This document shows positions 38,750-48,643 of a DNA stretch of 64,000 bases, piece by piece. The position numbers and the translations under genes were made by a program. Location of the stretch: the NCBI GenBank assembly GCA_017938315.1, contig JAGBBV010000010.1, positions 1-64,000 of the forward strand, in the 5' to 3' direction. Each line of letters begins with the position of its first letter. The stretch's first letter is position 1. The DNA comes from Lachnospiraceae bacterium. Its GTDB lineage: Bacteria > Bacillota > Clostridia > Lachnospirales > Lachnospiraceae. Below the pieces are notes generated by a model. The model was not told where the DNA came from and did no database searches. It saw only the letters and a list, made by a program, of their open reading frames with translations.

Positions 38750-38779
38750 GCGTTCAATCATATGATTGAACGCTTTTTT
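38750..38779. terminator. Bidirectional terminator overlapping the end of the MerR gene
   Basis: GCGTTCAATCA (38750-38760) pairs with TGATTGAACGC (38763-38773), followed by TTTTTT on plus and preceded by A/T-rich sequence. The minus-strand MerR-family gene ends with its TGA at 38758-38760 inside the palindrome. Confidence 0.75.
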
Positions 38780-39438
38780 CTTAAAAATCCCATTCTCTTT
38801 TCTCCCGGGTTTTCTTCTATGTTTTCTTGCTGTTTATTTTTCCATTCTTTTCCGCTTTTTTTCCTATTCCTAGAACGTATTAATTCATCAATTTGACGGT
38901 AATGCTCTTCCTGCCTCTCCAAACGCACGACTTCTCTTTCATCCTCCCGCTCTTCCTGCAGCCTGAACTGATAATCCAATTCTTTCAGCAAGCTTTCTTT
39001 TATTTGCTCGCACATTTCATGGTTATTACTCCTCACCGCCTCCACTATCATATTTTGCAAAAGTTGCTGCAAACGTAAGCTTTTCGCCTCTTTGCTTTCC
39101 TCCTGCAATGGCATAAACTGTCCTTTATTTACCACCACTACATGACGTTTCATATCAGGTACACTGTCCATTTCACACGCCCCTTGTGTAGATGCCATCA
39201 CATCCGCCGTCCCTCTGTCAAGTAAGGTTTTGATTGCTTTTAGTTGCAATCCCTGCTCCTTTAAATCACGCACCTCGATGAACCGGTCAATATCCTCCCC
39301 GGTATAGTAGCGGTGTCCAAGTTCATTCCTCTTAATAGGCAGTCCAAGTTCCTCCTCCCAGTATCTAAGTACATGGGTTTCTACCTTTACCTGTTTTGCC
39401 GCATCTGAAATTAAATAAAATTTTTCTGTCTGTTTCAC
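38758..39438 (-). CDS. MerR-family transcriptional regulator
   Basis: A 226-residue protein with an N-terminal MerR HTH (KFYLISDAAKQVKVETHVLR, YWEEELGLPIKRNELGHRYY, residues about 4-75). A linker and a C-terminal charged coiled coil (EEREDEREVVRLERQEEHYR) follow, ending in a basic tail. I chose the GTG at 39438 because AGGAGG lies 7 nt upstream; an ATG at 39576 would overlap dnaB on the same strand. The effector and targets are unknown. Confidence 0.8.
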   Translation of the reverse strand: MKQTEKFYLISDAAKQVKVETHVLRYWEEELGLPIKRNELGHRYYTGEDIDRFIEVRDLKEQGLQLKAIKTLLDRGTADVMASTQGACEMDSVPDMKRHVVVVNKGQFMPLQEESKEAKSLRLQQLLQNMIVEAVRSNNHEMCEQIKESLLKELDYQFRLQEEREDEREVVRLERQEEHYRQIDELIRSRNRKKSGKEWKNKQQENIEENPGEKRMGFLRKKRSII

Positions 39439-39533
39439 TCTATTTCCTCCTTTTTCTTCAAAAACTGACATATATACAAAAAGAGAACTCACCTTACGGC
39501 TTGTCCTCTTTTGTGTTCTGATTTTATTCACTT

Positions 39534-40874
39534 TTATCGTTCTAAATTTGCAAACTTCGTATAATCCGGAAGCCATACAAGTTCAACAGTACCAATGGGA
39601 CCGTTTCTCTGCTTTGCAATAATAATTTCTGCAATTCCCTTTTTCTCTGTGTCCTTATTATAATAATCATCTCGATAAATAAACATAACCACGTCGGCAT
39701 CCTGCTCAATAGCACCTGACTCACGAAGATCTGATAGCATGGGTCTGTGATCCGGTCTCTGCTCTACCGCACGGCTAAGCTGTGACAACGCAATTACCGG
39801 AACGTTCAGTTCCCTTGCAAGAGCTTTTAAAGAACGGGAAATATCAGAAATCTCCTGCTGCCTGGAATCGCTTCCTCTTCCGCTTCCCGACATAAGCTGT
39901 AAGTAGTCAATGATAATCATCTGCAGATTATGTTCCAATTTATACTTTCGACATTTTGAACGAAGTTCTGAAATACTGATACCGGGTGTGTCATCAATAA
40001 TCAGGCTTGACTTTCCGATTACACCGGCACTTTCAATCAGTTTTTCCCATTCCGCATCAGATAAGTTACCTGTACGCAGGTGCTGGGAGTCTACTCTGGA
40101 TTCTAAGGAGAACAGACGGTTTACTAACTGTTCTTTACTCATTTCCAAACTGAAAATAGCTACAGTCTGGTTTAATTTAAACGCTACGTGCTGTGCTATG
40201 TTAAGAACAAATGCAGTCTTACCCATAGAAGGTCTAGCCGCCACCAAAATAAGATCAGATGGCTGCATTCCTGCAGTTCTGTAATCCAAATCTATAAATC
40301 CTGTGGCCACACCGGTAACATTTCCTTTGTTCTTAGATGCCTTTTCAATCTTGTCCATGGCATTCATAACAACTTGTCTGATAGGCACAAACTCCCCGGT
40401 ATTTCTTCTCTGTACCAATTCAAACACCCGTTTTTCCGTATCTTCCAAAATTACTTCCAGATTTTCTTTCCCTGTATAGCAAGTATTTGCAATCTCTTCA
40501 TTTAATCGGATCATTCTGCGAAGAGTTGCTTTCTCTGCAACAATCCCCGCATAGTATTTAATGTTTGCAGACGTTGGCACAGCAGTAATTAAGTCTCTGA
40601 TAAACTCAAGACTACTGACTTCCGGTGGTACATCCTTCTCTTTCAGGCGATCCTGCAGGGTCACCAAATCCACCGGTTTTCCTTCATCATTCAATTCCAC
40701 CATGGTATCAAACACCACACCATATTGTCTGCTGTAAAAATCTTCACCTGCTATAATTTCTGATGCTACCGTAATTGCTTCCCTATCCATAATCATGGAA
40801 CCTATTACGGACTGCTCTGCTTCAATACTGTGTGGCAATACCCGTTTTAAAAGCATTTCTTCTGTTGCTGCCAT
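39534..40874 (-). CDS. dnaB: Replicative DNA helicase
   Basis: A 446-residue protein with the N-terminal DnaB domain (VLPHSIEAEQSVIGSMIMD) and the C-terminal RecA-like motor with Walker A in LVAARPSMGKTAFVLN. It also has VAIFSLEMSKEQLVNRLFS, and Walker B in LQMIIIDYLQLMSG. It unwinds DNA at the replication fork. The rplI gene lies 18 bp upstream, the usual Firmicutes order. Confidence 0.96.
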   Translation of the reverse strand: MAATEEMLLKRVLPHSIEAEQSVIGSMIMDREAITVASEIIAGEDFYSRQYGVVFDTMVELNDEGKPVDLVTLQDRLKEKDVPPEVSSLEFIRDLITAVPTSANIKYYAGIVAEKATLRRMIRLNEEIANTCYTGKENLEVILEDTEKRVFELVQRRNTGEFVPIRQVVMNAMDKIEKASKNKGNVTGVATGFIDLDYRTAGMQPSDLILVAARPSMGKTAFVLNIAQHVAFKLNQTVAIFSLEMSKEQLVNRLFSLESRVDSQHLRTGNLSDAEWEKLIESAGVIGKSSLIIDDTPGISISELRSKCRKYKLEHNLQMIIIDYLQLMSGSGRGSDSRQQEISDISRSLKALARELNVPVIALSQLSRAVEQRPDHRPMLSDLRESGAIEQDADVVMFIYRDDYYNKDTEKKGIAEIIIAKQRNGPIGTVELVWLPDYTKFANLER

Positions 40875-40892
40875 CGGCTCATACCCCTCGCC

Positions 40893-41342
40893 TTATTTAA
40901 GTTCCGTTACCTTCACTTTAAGTTTCCCTGTCACCTTCGGGTGAAGTTTTACGGAAACCTCATAAACTCCAAAATTTCTAATTGCTTCCGGCAATTGAAT
41001 TTTTTTCTTATCAATTTCTTTCATACATTGTTCTTTGTAAGCTACCGCAATTTCTTTGGATGATACAGAACCAAATGTTTTACCGCCTTCACCGGCTTTT
41101 ATGGAAACAATCACTTCGTCCTTTTCCATTTCAGCTGCAAATGCCTGTGCTGCTTCAAGTTGTTCCTTGGCTACCTTTTGTTCGTTTGCTTTTTGAAGCT
41201 TTAAGTCATTCATGTTTTTTCCGTTTGCTTCCACTCCTAGCTTCTTTGGAAGCACGTAATTTCTTGCGTATCCGTCATTAACGTCTACAATATCACCTTT
41301 TTTACCAAGACTTTTTACATCTTGTAACAAAATTACTTTCAT
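40893..41342 (-). CDS. rplI: 50S ribosomal protein L9
   Basis: A 149-residue protein of standard length with the signature MKVILLQDVKSLGKKGDIVD, then DGYARNYVLPKKLG. A long helix and the C-terminal domain (LHPKVTGKLKVKV) follow. It binds the 23S rRNA L1-stalk region. It lies between gdpP and dnaB. Confidence 0.97.
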   Translation of the reverse strand: MKVILLQDVKSLGKKGDIVDVNDGYARNYVLPKKLGVEANGKNMNDLKLQKANEQKVAKEQLEAAQAFAAEMEKDEVIVSIKAGEGGKTFGSVSSKEIAVAYKEQCMKEIDKKKIQLPEAIRNFGVYEVSVKLHPKVTGKLKVKVTELK

Positions 41343-41364
41343 TTGTAGTTACCTCCGGTTCCTT

Positions 41365-43425
41365 TTATATAACAAGGTCTCCCTCTTCTATCATCTTATC
41401 TAAATTGCCTTTCAATATACCAATTCCTTCAGGAAGAGAAATGCCTTGGAGCTGGCAACCTGCGGTGCCTAAGTGTCCGCCGCCACCCATCTTTTCCATA
41501 ATAACCTGCACATTAACTTCATCGATGGAACGTGCACTGACAAATATCTCATTCTGATATTCTGTCAAAACAAAACTTGCCTTCACGCCATTAATATTTA
41601 AGAGTTCATTGGCAGCTTGTGCTCCCACCACGGTAGGACTTTGAATATCTACACTGGTACAAGTAGATATCGCAAAGGCATTGCGATAAATTTCAGCCTG
41701 ACTTACCGTATCTGCTTTGGCTTTGTAGTCATTTGCATCTTCCCTGAAAAGTTTTCGTACTCTGGTTACATCAGCACCGTTTCTTCTAAGGAATGCAGCC
41801 GCCTCGAAGGTTCTCACACCGGTTTTACTCATAAAGTTATTGGTATCAATCATAATGCCGGAATACATACAATCCGCTTCTTCCGAGGTCACTTTAATGC
41901 TTTCTCCGATATATTGCAACACTTCAGAAACCATTTCACATGCTGATGAAGCATATGCCTCTATATAGGAAAGAGTTGCATTCTCAATTACTTCCGTCCC
42001 CTGCCTGTGATGGTCTAAAACAACAATGGATTTGCACATCTTAAGAAGTTCCGGGCACTCCGTAATGCTGGGTTTATTTACATCCACCACTACAAGCACC
42101 GTATTTCCTCCCGCAAGCTCAATAGCCTGCTGGCTTCCAATAATCATATCTTCCTCATATGCATCACTATTTTTAAACAAATCTATCATAGGTTTTACTG
42201 AGGTAGTAATATCATTAATAACAATATGAACTTCCCTGTCTAAGGTTTTAGCAATCCGATAGATACCTACAGAAGCGCCGAAACTATCTACATCTGCAAG
42301 CCGGTGCCCCATAATAAGTACTCGTTCCTTTGCAGAGATAATTTCACGGAGTGCCTGTGCCTTTACACGTGCCTTTACCCTTGTGTTCTTTTCTATTTGC
42401 TGACTCTTACCACCAAAATAAATAATGTTATCCGGCGTCTTGATAACTGCCTGGTCGCCGCCTCTGCCCAGAGCCAGGTCAATTGCATTTCTGGCAAATT
42501 CATAATTCTGTGCATAGGTCAGACCATCGAGCCCTAAACCAATACTGATAGTTACCGCCATCTCATTTCCAATATTAACTGTTTTTACGTCTTCCAAAAT
42601 GTCAAACTTGGTTTCTGCCAGCTGTTCTATGGTTTTCTTTCTGAGAATCACCATATACTTATCTTTTTCAATCTTTTTACAAATACCATCAATTGCCGAG
42701 ATATATTTATTTACTTTTCTGTCGATTAATGCTGTAAGTAAAGAACGCCTTACCTCTTCGACGCTTTCCAAGGCTTCTTCATAATTATCCAGATAAATCA
42801 TACCAACAACCAGACTTTGATCGTCTACTTCCTGTAATGCAATACGCAGTGCCGTTTCATCAAACAAGTAAAAGGCAATCAGACTGCCGGTATATCCTGT
42901 AGAATCTATAATATCACTGTTCTCCGCCATTTCCTTCATGGAAATTCTTTTCATCTTTACCATATAGTTACGGCCTTCATAAGTAAGGTCAAGTTCTGCC
43001 TCTGAAGATTCTGACGGCAACTTCTCTCTGGTAATAGAAGGAAACAGGGAAGTAATGGATTTTCTATAGTCCTTATCTCTATGTACCACATTTTCAAAAC
43101 CGGCATTGGTCCAAATGATCCGTCCGTCCTCATCAAGCACGGCATATGGTAACTCCAGTTCCCTAAGGAGTACCTTCTGAATCTGTCCGTACTGTGTGGC
43201 AAAGCTCACCAGTTCATTCATGATAATAGGTTTATTATAAAAAAGCATCAATAGGGTAATTGCAAAATAAAATAAAGCAAAACAAGTCACCACAAGTCCT
43301 GCCGATACATCAAACAGATATACCACCATATTCACGGCAACAAGCAAAAAGCCCATATATAGTGATGTCTGGGTAAAACTTTTCAGTCTGCCTTTTAATT
43401 TTACGTTTCTTTTCTTTGCGGTCAT
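41365..43425 (-). CDS. gdpP: Cyclic-di-AMP phosphodiesterase GdpP
   Basis: A 686-residue protein with two N-terminal membrane helices (about 20-55), a PAS-like domain (LPYAVLDEDGRIIWTNAGFE), and a degenerate GGDEF domain. DHH/DHHA1 domains follow, with VLIMGHRLADVDSFGASVGI, VVVDVNKPS and VVLDHHRQGTEVIEN, and the C-terminal GGGGHLGTAGCQ. It degrades c-di-AMP and thereby influences potassium and cell-wall homeostasis. I chose the ATG at 43425 (AGAGG about 10 nt upstream) over 43542. Order gdpP-rplI-dnaB is typical. Confidence 0.93.
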   Translation of the reverse strand: MTAKKRNVKLKGRLKSFTQTSLYMGFLLVAVNMVVYLFDVSAGLVVTCFALFYFAITLLMLFYNKPIIMNELVSFATQYGQIQKVLLRELELPYAVLDEDGRIIWTNAGFENVVHRDKDYRKSITSLFPSITREKLPSESSEAELDLTYEGRNYMVKMKRISMKEMAENSDIIDSTGYTGSLIAFYLFDETALRIALQEVDDQSLVVGMIYLDNYEEALESVEEVRRSLLTALIDRKVNKYISAIDGICKKIEKDKYMVILRKKTIEQLAETKFDILEDVKTVNIGNEMAVTISIGLGLDGLTYAQNYEFARNAIDLALGRGGDQAVIKTPDNIIYFGGKSQQIEKNTRVKARVKAQALREIISAKERVLIMGHRLADVDSFGASVGIYRIAKTLDREVHIVINDITTSVKPMIDLFKNSDAYEEDMIIGSQQAIELAGGNTVLVVVDVNKPSITECPELLKMCKSIVVLDHHRQGTEVIENATLSYIEAYASSACEMVSEVLQYIGESIKVTSEEADCMYSGIMIDTNNFMSKTGVRTFEAAAFLRRNGADVTRVRKLFREDANDYKAKADTVSQAEIYRNAFAISTCTSVDIQSPTVVGAQAANELLNINGVKASFVLTEYQNEIFVSARSIDEVNVQVIMEKMGGGGHLGTAGCQLQGISLPEGIGILKGNLDKMIEEGDLVI

Positions 43426-43556
43426 GCTCTTCGTACCTCTCCCAATACGGTCATGGATATAATTACACTTTTTAAGTATAACATTTTTTATATAAAGTTT
43501 CCATACCCTTATTTTGTTGCTTTGTAGCTTATTCTGCCACATTTACGCGATAAATA

Positions 43557-43587
43557 AAAGCAGCTCCCTTTCTATGGGGAGCTACCA
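43557..43587 (-). terminator. Terminator after the Na/Pi cotransporter gene
   Basis: On the minus strand GTAGCTCCC pairs with GGGAGCTGC around an 8-nt loop and is followed by TTTTATTT. Confidence 0.8.
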
Positions 43588-43595
43588 TCTCATTT

Positions 43596-45254
43596 TTAGT
43601 CTTCATCTAAAATTTCTTCTGCAATGTTAGTACAGTTGGTACCAATTCTATCCAGATTCATCAGCACTCCTGAAAAAGCACCTGTAAGTTCCGGCTTGCA
43701 ATCATTTTTCTTCATACGTTTTACATGGTTCTTATTAAATTTGCGCTCCATCTTTCGAAGTTTATCCTTAGCGTCCAAAAGTTCTACTGCCAACTCCTTG
43801 TCATTTGTCTCTGCTATCGCTTTCGCCTTTTGCATCATTCCGATTACAAAATCAAAGCATCTGTCAAGTTCTTCCATGGCCATATCCGAGAACTCATATT
43901 CATCAAAGATTTTATCCCTTGTAATCTTGGATATATCCGCACATCTGTCACGGATCTTATCAACATCATTCACTACATACATAAGCGCTGCGGCTTCTGT
44001 AGTCATCTCTTCCGTAAGACCCCCACCCGCAAACAGGGCCGACATATATTGTACGATTTCATGATTTACTCTCTCAAGCCAAGTAGCACTTTCATCTGCC
44101 TTCTTTAAAACTTCCGTATCTCCGCTTATAAAGCTTTTCTTCACATCCTGCAATAAAATTTGTACATTTTCAAATAGAGCTTTCACTTCCTGGGTTGCAA
44201 GATGCATAGCAGCCACCGGCTGGTTTAATACTCTGCTGTCAAGATATAAAGGTTCCGTTCTAATTTCATTCGGTTTATCAGTTCCCCGTACAATAAAGTT
44301 CACTATCTTTACCATAACCGGAATAAGTGGCAACCAAATCAGCGTATTAATAATGTTAAAAGACATATGTGCATTTGCAATCTGCCTTGCAATCACATCC
44401 ACTTCATTTCCTTTTGGCGAAATGAAGCGTACAAACTCAGCAAACCCAGGAACGATCCATATAAATACAGCGGCACCCGCAATATTGAATACACTATGTG
44501 CTACCGCTGTACGCTTTGCATTTTTAGACTGTCCGACACATGCCATAAGAGCTGTAATTGTTGTACCTATATTATCACCGAGAAGAATGGGAATGGCTCC
44601 CGCAAGGCCGATAGCACTACTGATACCATCTGCTGCCGGTTGTGCTGCAAAGCTCTGCAGTACTGCAATTGTTGCACTACTGCTCTGTACAACTAAAGTC
44701 ATCACCGTACCAAGAAGCACTCCCAAAATTGGAATATTGGATACACTTTCCATCAAATTCACAAATACCGGACTGTTTGCCAGCGGCTTCATAACGCCGC
44801 TCATGGTTTCTATTCCCACAAACAACAAACCGAAAGCAAATATTGTCTGACCTATACTTTTCACTTTTTCTTTTTTACTGATAAAAAACATAAAGAAACC
44901 GACAAATACAAACATCCAGATATAATCACTGATTTTAAATGCTATCAACTGTGCTGTCATGGTAGTACCGATATTGGCACCCAAAATAACCGAAATTGCC
45001 TGCGGCAGGGACATAAGGCCTGCACTTACAAATCCGATTACCATGACTGTGGTTGCCGAACTGCTTTGCAAAACTGCCGTAACAAGTGCACCTGCAAGCA
45101 CTCCCATCACAGGATTTTTAGTCAACACACCGAGAATTGTTTTCATTTTTTCTCCGGCTGCTTTCTGAAGGCATTCACTCATCATGTTCATACCATAAAT
45201 AAATAATGCAAGCCCCCCAAACAAACCGAACACAGTCTGCATGATATCTTTCAT
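43596..45254 (-). CDS. Na+/phosphate cotransporter family protein with PhoU-like domain
   Basis: A 552-residue protein. The membrane part has two inverted QSSSAT repeats (VLQSSSATTVMVIGF and VVQSSSATIAVLQSF), the substrate site of NptA/SLC34 transporters. The C-terminal 200 residues form a PhoU-like helical bundle (AADESATWLERVNHEIVQY-like). It imports phosphate with sodium, which fits a Na+-based membrane economy. I chose the ATG at 45254 because GGAGGAG lies 4 nt upstream. Confidence 0.9.
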   Translation of the reverse strand: MKDIMQTVFGLFGGLALFIYGMNMMSECLQKAAGEKMKTILGVLTKNPVMGVLAGALVTAVLQSSSATTVMVIGFVSAGLMSLPQAISVILGANIGTTMTAQLIAFKISDYIWMFVFVGFFMFFISKKEKVKSIGQTIFAFGLLFVGIETMSGVMKPLANSPVFVNLMESVSNIPILGVLLGTVMTLVVQSSSATIAVLQSFAAQPAADGISSAIGLAGAIPILLGDNIGTTITALMACVGQSKNAKRTAVAHSVFNIAGAAVFIWIVPGFAEFVRFISPKGNEVDVIARQIANAHMSFNIINTLIWLPLIPVMVKIVNFIVRGTDKPNEIRTEPLYLDSRVLNQPVAAMHLATQEVKALFENVQILLQDVKKSFISGDTEVLKKADESATWLERVNHEIVQYMSALFAGGGLTEEMTTEAAALMYVVNDVDKIRDRCADISKITRDKIFDEYEFSDMAMEELDRCFDFVIGMMQKAKAIAETNDKELAVELLDAKDKLRKMERKFNKNHVKRMKKNDCKPELTGAFSGVLMNLDRIGTNCTNIAEEILDED

Positions 45255-45314
45255 AAGCTCCTCCAAATTCTTTCTTACATATTATTTACTAAAATCTTTT
45301 CCAATATCAATTAT

Positions 45315-45346
45315 AAAAGGTGCTATGTAAAATCCGATAGCACCTT
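45315..45346 (-). terminator. Terminator after the EAL gene
   Basis: AAGGTGCTAT pairs with ATAGCACCTT around a 10-nt loop (45317-45346). On the minus strand it is followed by TTATAATT. Confidence 0.65.
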
Positions 45347-45387
45347 AATGTAAAATCCATGTAAAATTTGAAGGAACCTCTGTAAGC

Positions 45388-47667
45388 TTATTCCGAATAA
45401 AGCATTTTCTCATATGCTTCTACCGGAATAGGCCTTGAGAAATAATATCCCTGCATCTGATCACAGTTTAGCTTTAGCAAATAGTCAGCCTGTTCCTTGG
45501 TTTCAACACCCTCCGCAATCACTGACATTCCCATCTCGTGTGCCATTCTGATGACACTGTCCAAAATACGCTCTTTTCTGGTTCCGATTCCACCGGCTGC
45601 CAAGAAACGCAAATCTGTTTTTAAAATATGAAGGGGAACATCCTTTAACATATTTAGCGAAGAATATCCGCTTCCAAAGTCATCCATTTCCACCACTATA
45701 CCATATTCCTGCAATTTGCTGATTTCGTTGATGAGCTGTTGGGGATTATCCATATATGCTGATTCTGTAATCTCCACCCGAATCATATGCGGCTGTAAGT
45801 CATATTTTTTAAGTAATCCGATAATCTTCTCTGCGATGGAACCTTTCAGCAAATCAACCCTGGAGACATTAACGGAAATGGGGAATATTTCTCGTCCCTC
45901 ATCCAGCCACTTGCGTTGCAACTTGCAAACCTGTTCCCATATGTTTTCATCAAGTCTGATAATAAAACCGTTTGTCTCAAATATAGGAATAAAATCTGCC
46001 GGCGAAACAAGTCCTTTTCCCGGTCTGTCCCAGCGCACAAGTGCTTCTGCACCGCATATCTTGCCATCCCTATAGTCATATTGAGGTTGCAGATAAATGA
46101 TAAATTCGCCATCCTCCAATGCCTGTGACATAGAGGTGATAATTTCCTGTTCCTTTACATTCTGTTCTTGAATCTTATCATCATAAAAAGCTATATAGTT
46201 GTCGTAATTACCCTTTATAGTTTTTTGTGCAATCTGTGCATAATCCACCATTCTGGCTACAGGCATGTCTAAATGGTTGATTACATATACTCCGCAATGA
46301 ATATAAAGTTCAACGGGTATAATACGCTTTTGTTTATACTCCTTTGTGTTCAGTGCCATAATAATGTTCTTATCATAGGGAACAAACAAAACAAACTTAT
46401 CTCCACTAATCCTTGCACATAGCCCTTTATACTTGTCTGCAAAGTCCCAAAGATTTTTGGCCATGGAACGGAGAAGTTCATCCCCCACATCATATCCAAA
46501 CATCTCATCAATCAACTTAAACTTATAGATATCCATATAAATCAGGCAATACTCTCCCGGATTTATATCTTCTAACCGCTTCCCTACTTTCTCATAAAAA
46601 GGTTTTTCACGCAAGAGACCTGTCAAATCATCATGCTCAAAGCGGTAATTAATTTCACGTCTCTTCTTAACCTCCTGAATAACCAATCCGTGCTCCCTGA
46701 ACACCAGATACACAATAATAATCAGAATGGATGCCATAAGTATCAGCATGGTAATATAAGATCCACCTGCCATTCTCATGACTTCGTCATAAACCTGTGC
46801 TTTTTGAAGGACTGTTACCACAAACCAATCATTAATTCCTATCGGTACATATGTGGTATGGCGCCTGTCATCACGGTATTGATAAAGTGCCTGCCCGGCC
46901 ACTCCATTTTTCAGGTCCTGCTGAACCTGCTCTTTGCTACTCTTAAAAAATTCAGACTCCTCTAATACATCCATAAACCCACCGGTTTTCGTAATTCCCG
47001 GTTCATAGCCTTCCATAATTTCTTCCGCTTTTTTAGTACCGACTATATACTTGCCTTCAGAGTCACAGAGATATGCCAAGTTGGTAAGTCCGGAAAAACA
47101 CTCTTCAAACAAAGCCTCAAAATCTTTCTTTTCATAGGTTCCAATTAATATACCTTCTATTTCATCATCAATTCTGACCGGCACCATAAGACCAACCTTA
47201 ATATCCGTATCAATTCTGCTGTAATCCAGTACTTGAATTAACGATTCGCCCTGCATAACCCTTTTATAATAGTCCCTGTCGGATACATTAATTTCCGTGC
47301 CATCATTACGACAAAGGGTACCATCCGGATATACAAAACTCACAGCGTAATATTCTGTGTTATAAACCCACTTATCCAATTTTTCAACCAGTCTCTGTTT
47401 ATCAGAAATGTTCTCTTTCGTAAAAGAAGCAGCATAGCCATCCAGTATGGCATACTGTCTGTTTGTTTCTGCGCGCAACAGTTCTGCATGCTCTTCCACC
47501 TGTAGCTTAAACGTAGACTGCATTTGTTCTGCAGTAGACTTCCAATCTGTAATGGTGCTGATAACCGTTACTGCTAAAATAACCCCTAAAAGCAATGCCA
47601 AAAACGCCAGATATCGTTTTCTGATTTTGATTGCTTTCGTCTTTTTCTCCCTTTTTTTCTCTTTCAT
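45388..47667 (-). CDS. c-di-GMP phosphodiesterase: Cache sensor, degenerate GGDEF, EAL
   Basis: A 759-residue membrane protein. A basic N-terminus and a first helix (LAFLALLLGVILAVTVIS) lead into an extracellular dCache-type sensor (residues about 45-290), then a second helix (YITMLILMASILIIIVYLVF). The GGDEF domain's active site reads ISGDKF, so it is probably inactive. The EAL domain is intact (GAEALVRWDRPGKG, VNVSRVDLL, EITESAY, DDFGSGYSSLNML, AEGVETKEQADY). It should break down c-di-GMP in response to an external ligand. It is monocistronic and oppositely acting to the diguanylate cyclases at 33.7-37.5 kb. Confidence 0.9.
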   Translation of the reverse strand: MKEKKREKKTKAIKIRKRYLAFLALLLGVILAVTVISTITDWKSTAEQMQSTFKLQVEEHAELLRAETNRQYAILDGYAASFTKENISDKQRLVEKLDKWVYNTEYYAVSFVYPDGTLCRNDGTEINVSDRDYYKRVMQGESLIQVLDYSRIDTDIKVGLMVPVRIDDEIEGILIGTYEKKDFEALFEECFSGLTNLAYLCDSEGKYIVGTKKAEEIMEGYEPGITKTGGFMDVLEESEFFKSSKEQVQQDLKNGVAGQALYQYRDDRRHTTYVPIGINDWFVVTVLQKAQVYDEVMRMAGGSYITMLILMASILIIIVYLVFREHGLVIQEVKKRREINYRFEHDDLTGLLREKPFYEKVGKRLEDINPGEYCLIYMDIYKFKLIDEMFGYDVGDELLRSMAKNLWDFADKYKGLCARISGDKFVLFVPYDKNIIMALNTKEYKQKRIIPVELYIHCGVYVINHLDMPVARMVDYAQIAQKTIKGNYDNYIAFYDDKIQEQNVKEQEIITSMSQALEDGEFIIYLQPQYDYRDGKICGAEALVRWDRPGKGLVSPADFIPIFETNGFIIRLDENIWEQVCKLQRKWLDEGREIFPISVNVSRVDLLKGSIAEKIIGLLKKYDLQPHMIRVEITESAYMDNPQQLINEISKLQEYGIVVEMDDFGSGYSSLNMLKDVPLHILKTDLRFLAAGGIGTRKERILDSVIRMAHEMGMSVIAEGVETKEQADYLLKLNCDQMQGYYFSRPIPVEAYEKMLYSE

Positions 47668-47756
47668 ATACCCCTCACCTTTATAAATGTCATACTACTG
47701 CAATAATTATGTACGCAATTTAGTAACCCAAATTAAATTATAACACAATTCGACAA

Positions 47757-47791
47757 AAAAGCCAACTACTCTCAGCGAATAGTTGGCTTTT
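47757..47791 (-). terminator. Terminator of the rpsF-ssb-rpsR operon
   Basis: AAAAGCCAACTA (47757-47768) pairs with TAGTTGGCTTTT (47780-47791). On the minus strand it is followed by a T-tract from the A6 run. Confidence 0.85.
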
Positions 47792-47830
47792 CAATATTAT
47801 TATTTCTTATTAATTAGTAATAACTTCTAA

Positions 47831-48094
47831 TTAATCCTGAACGTAAGGCATAATTGCTACGTGACGTGCTCTCTTGATTGCTACAGTAAGAGCTCTCTGA
47901 TGCTTAGCACAGTTGCCTGTAATTCTTCTGGGAAGGATTTTTCCTCTCTCAGATACGTATCTTTTTAATTTATTTACATCTTTGTAATCAATTACGTTAT
48001 CTTTTCCACAGAAAACACAGACTTTTTTTCTTCTGCGCATTCCGCCTTTTCTTCTCATGGGAGAATCAGACTTTTCTGCTTTATTAAATGCCAT
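47831..48094 (-). CDS. rpsR: 30S ribosomal protein S18
   Basis: An 87-residue protein with the S18 core ([52 protein letters not shown]). An N-terminal zinc-ribbon-like part [11 protein letters not shown] is common in Clostridia. It is the third gene of rpsF-ssb-rpsR; S18 pairs with S6 in the ribosome and in leader binding. Confidence 0.96.
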   Translation of the reverse strand: MAFNKAEKSDSPMRRKGGMRRRKKVCVFCGKDNVIDYKDVNKLKRYVSERGKILPRRITGNCAKHQRALTVAIKRARHVAIMPYVQD

Positions 48095-48145
48095 GATAAT
48101 TGCCTCCTATCTTATTATCCATGATTGTTAACCATGTCCAACTTC

Positions 48146-48589
48146 TTAGTTAAAGGGCAGTTCCTCGTCAATTCCGTCAGGAATATTCATGAAACCGTCA
48201 CCTGCGCCACTGGGTTGTGGCATGCTGCTTCCACCTCCGGTATAGCCCCCATCGCCACCGGATGAATTTTTGCTCTCAGCGAATTCCTGCTCTTCTACCA
48301 CTACATCCGTAGTATAAACCCTCACACCGTCTTTATTGGTGTAGCTGCCTGTCTGGATACGGCCTGTGATTGCTACCTTAGTACCTTTTCTGAAGTACTT
48401 CTCAGCGAACTCACCTGCTCTTCCAAATGCAACGCAACCGATAAAGTCTGCTGACTGATCATCACCATTACGGTTAAATCTGCGGTCAACAGCAAGTGTA
48501 TATCTGGCAATCGCTGTAGCATTTTCTCCCTGTGAATATCTCACTTCGGGATCTCTTGTTAAACGCCCCATAAGTATTACTTTATTCAT
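48146..48589 (-). CDS. ssb: Single-stranded DNA-binding protein
   Basis: A 147-residue protein with the OB-fold start MNKVILMGRLTRDPEVRYSQ, ARYTLAVDRRFNR and KGTKVAITGRIQTGSYTN. A Gly/Ser-rich linker and an acidic C-terminal tip (DGIDEELPFN) bind partner proteins. It lies between rpsF and rpsR as usual. The tip ends FN rather than F. Confidence 0.95.
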   Translation of the reverse strand: MNKVILMGRLTRDPEVRYSQGENATAIARYTLAVDRRFNRNGDDQSADFIGCVAFGRAGEFAEKYFRKGTKVAITGRIQTGSYTNKDGVRVYTTDVVVEEQEFAESKNSSGGDGGYTGGGSSMPQPSGAGDGFMNIPDGIDEELPFN

Positions 48590-48643
48590 ACATTCTCTCC
48601 TTGTCGTATCCCGTGTGTGTTTATCACATCACACTTATACATT

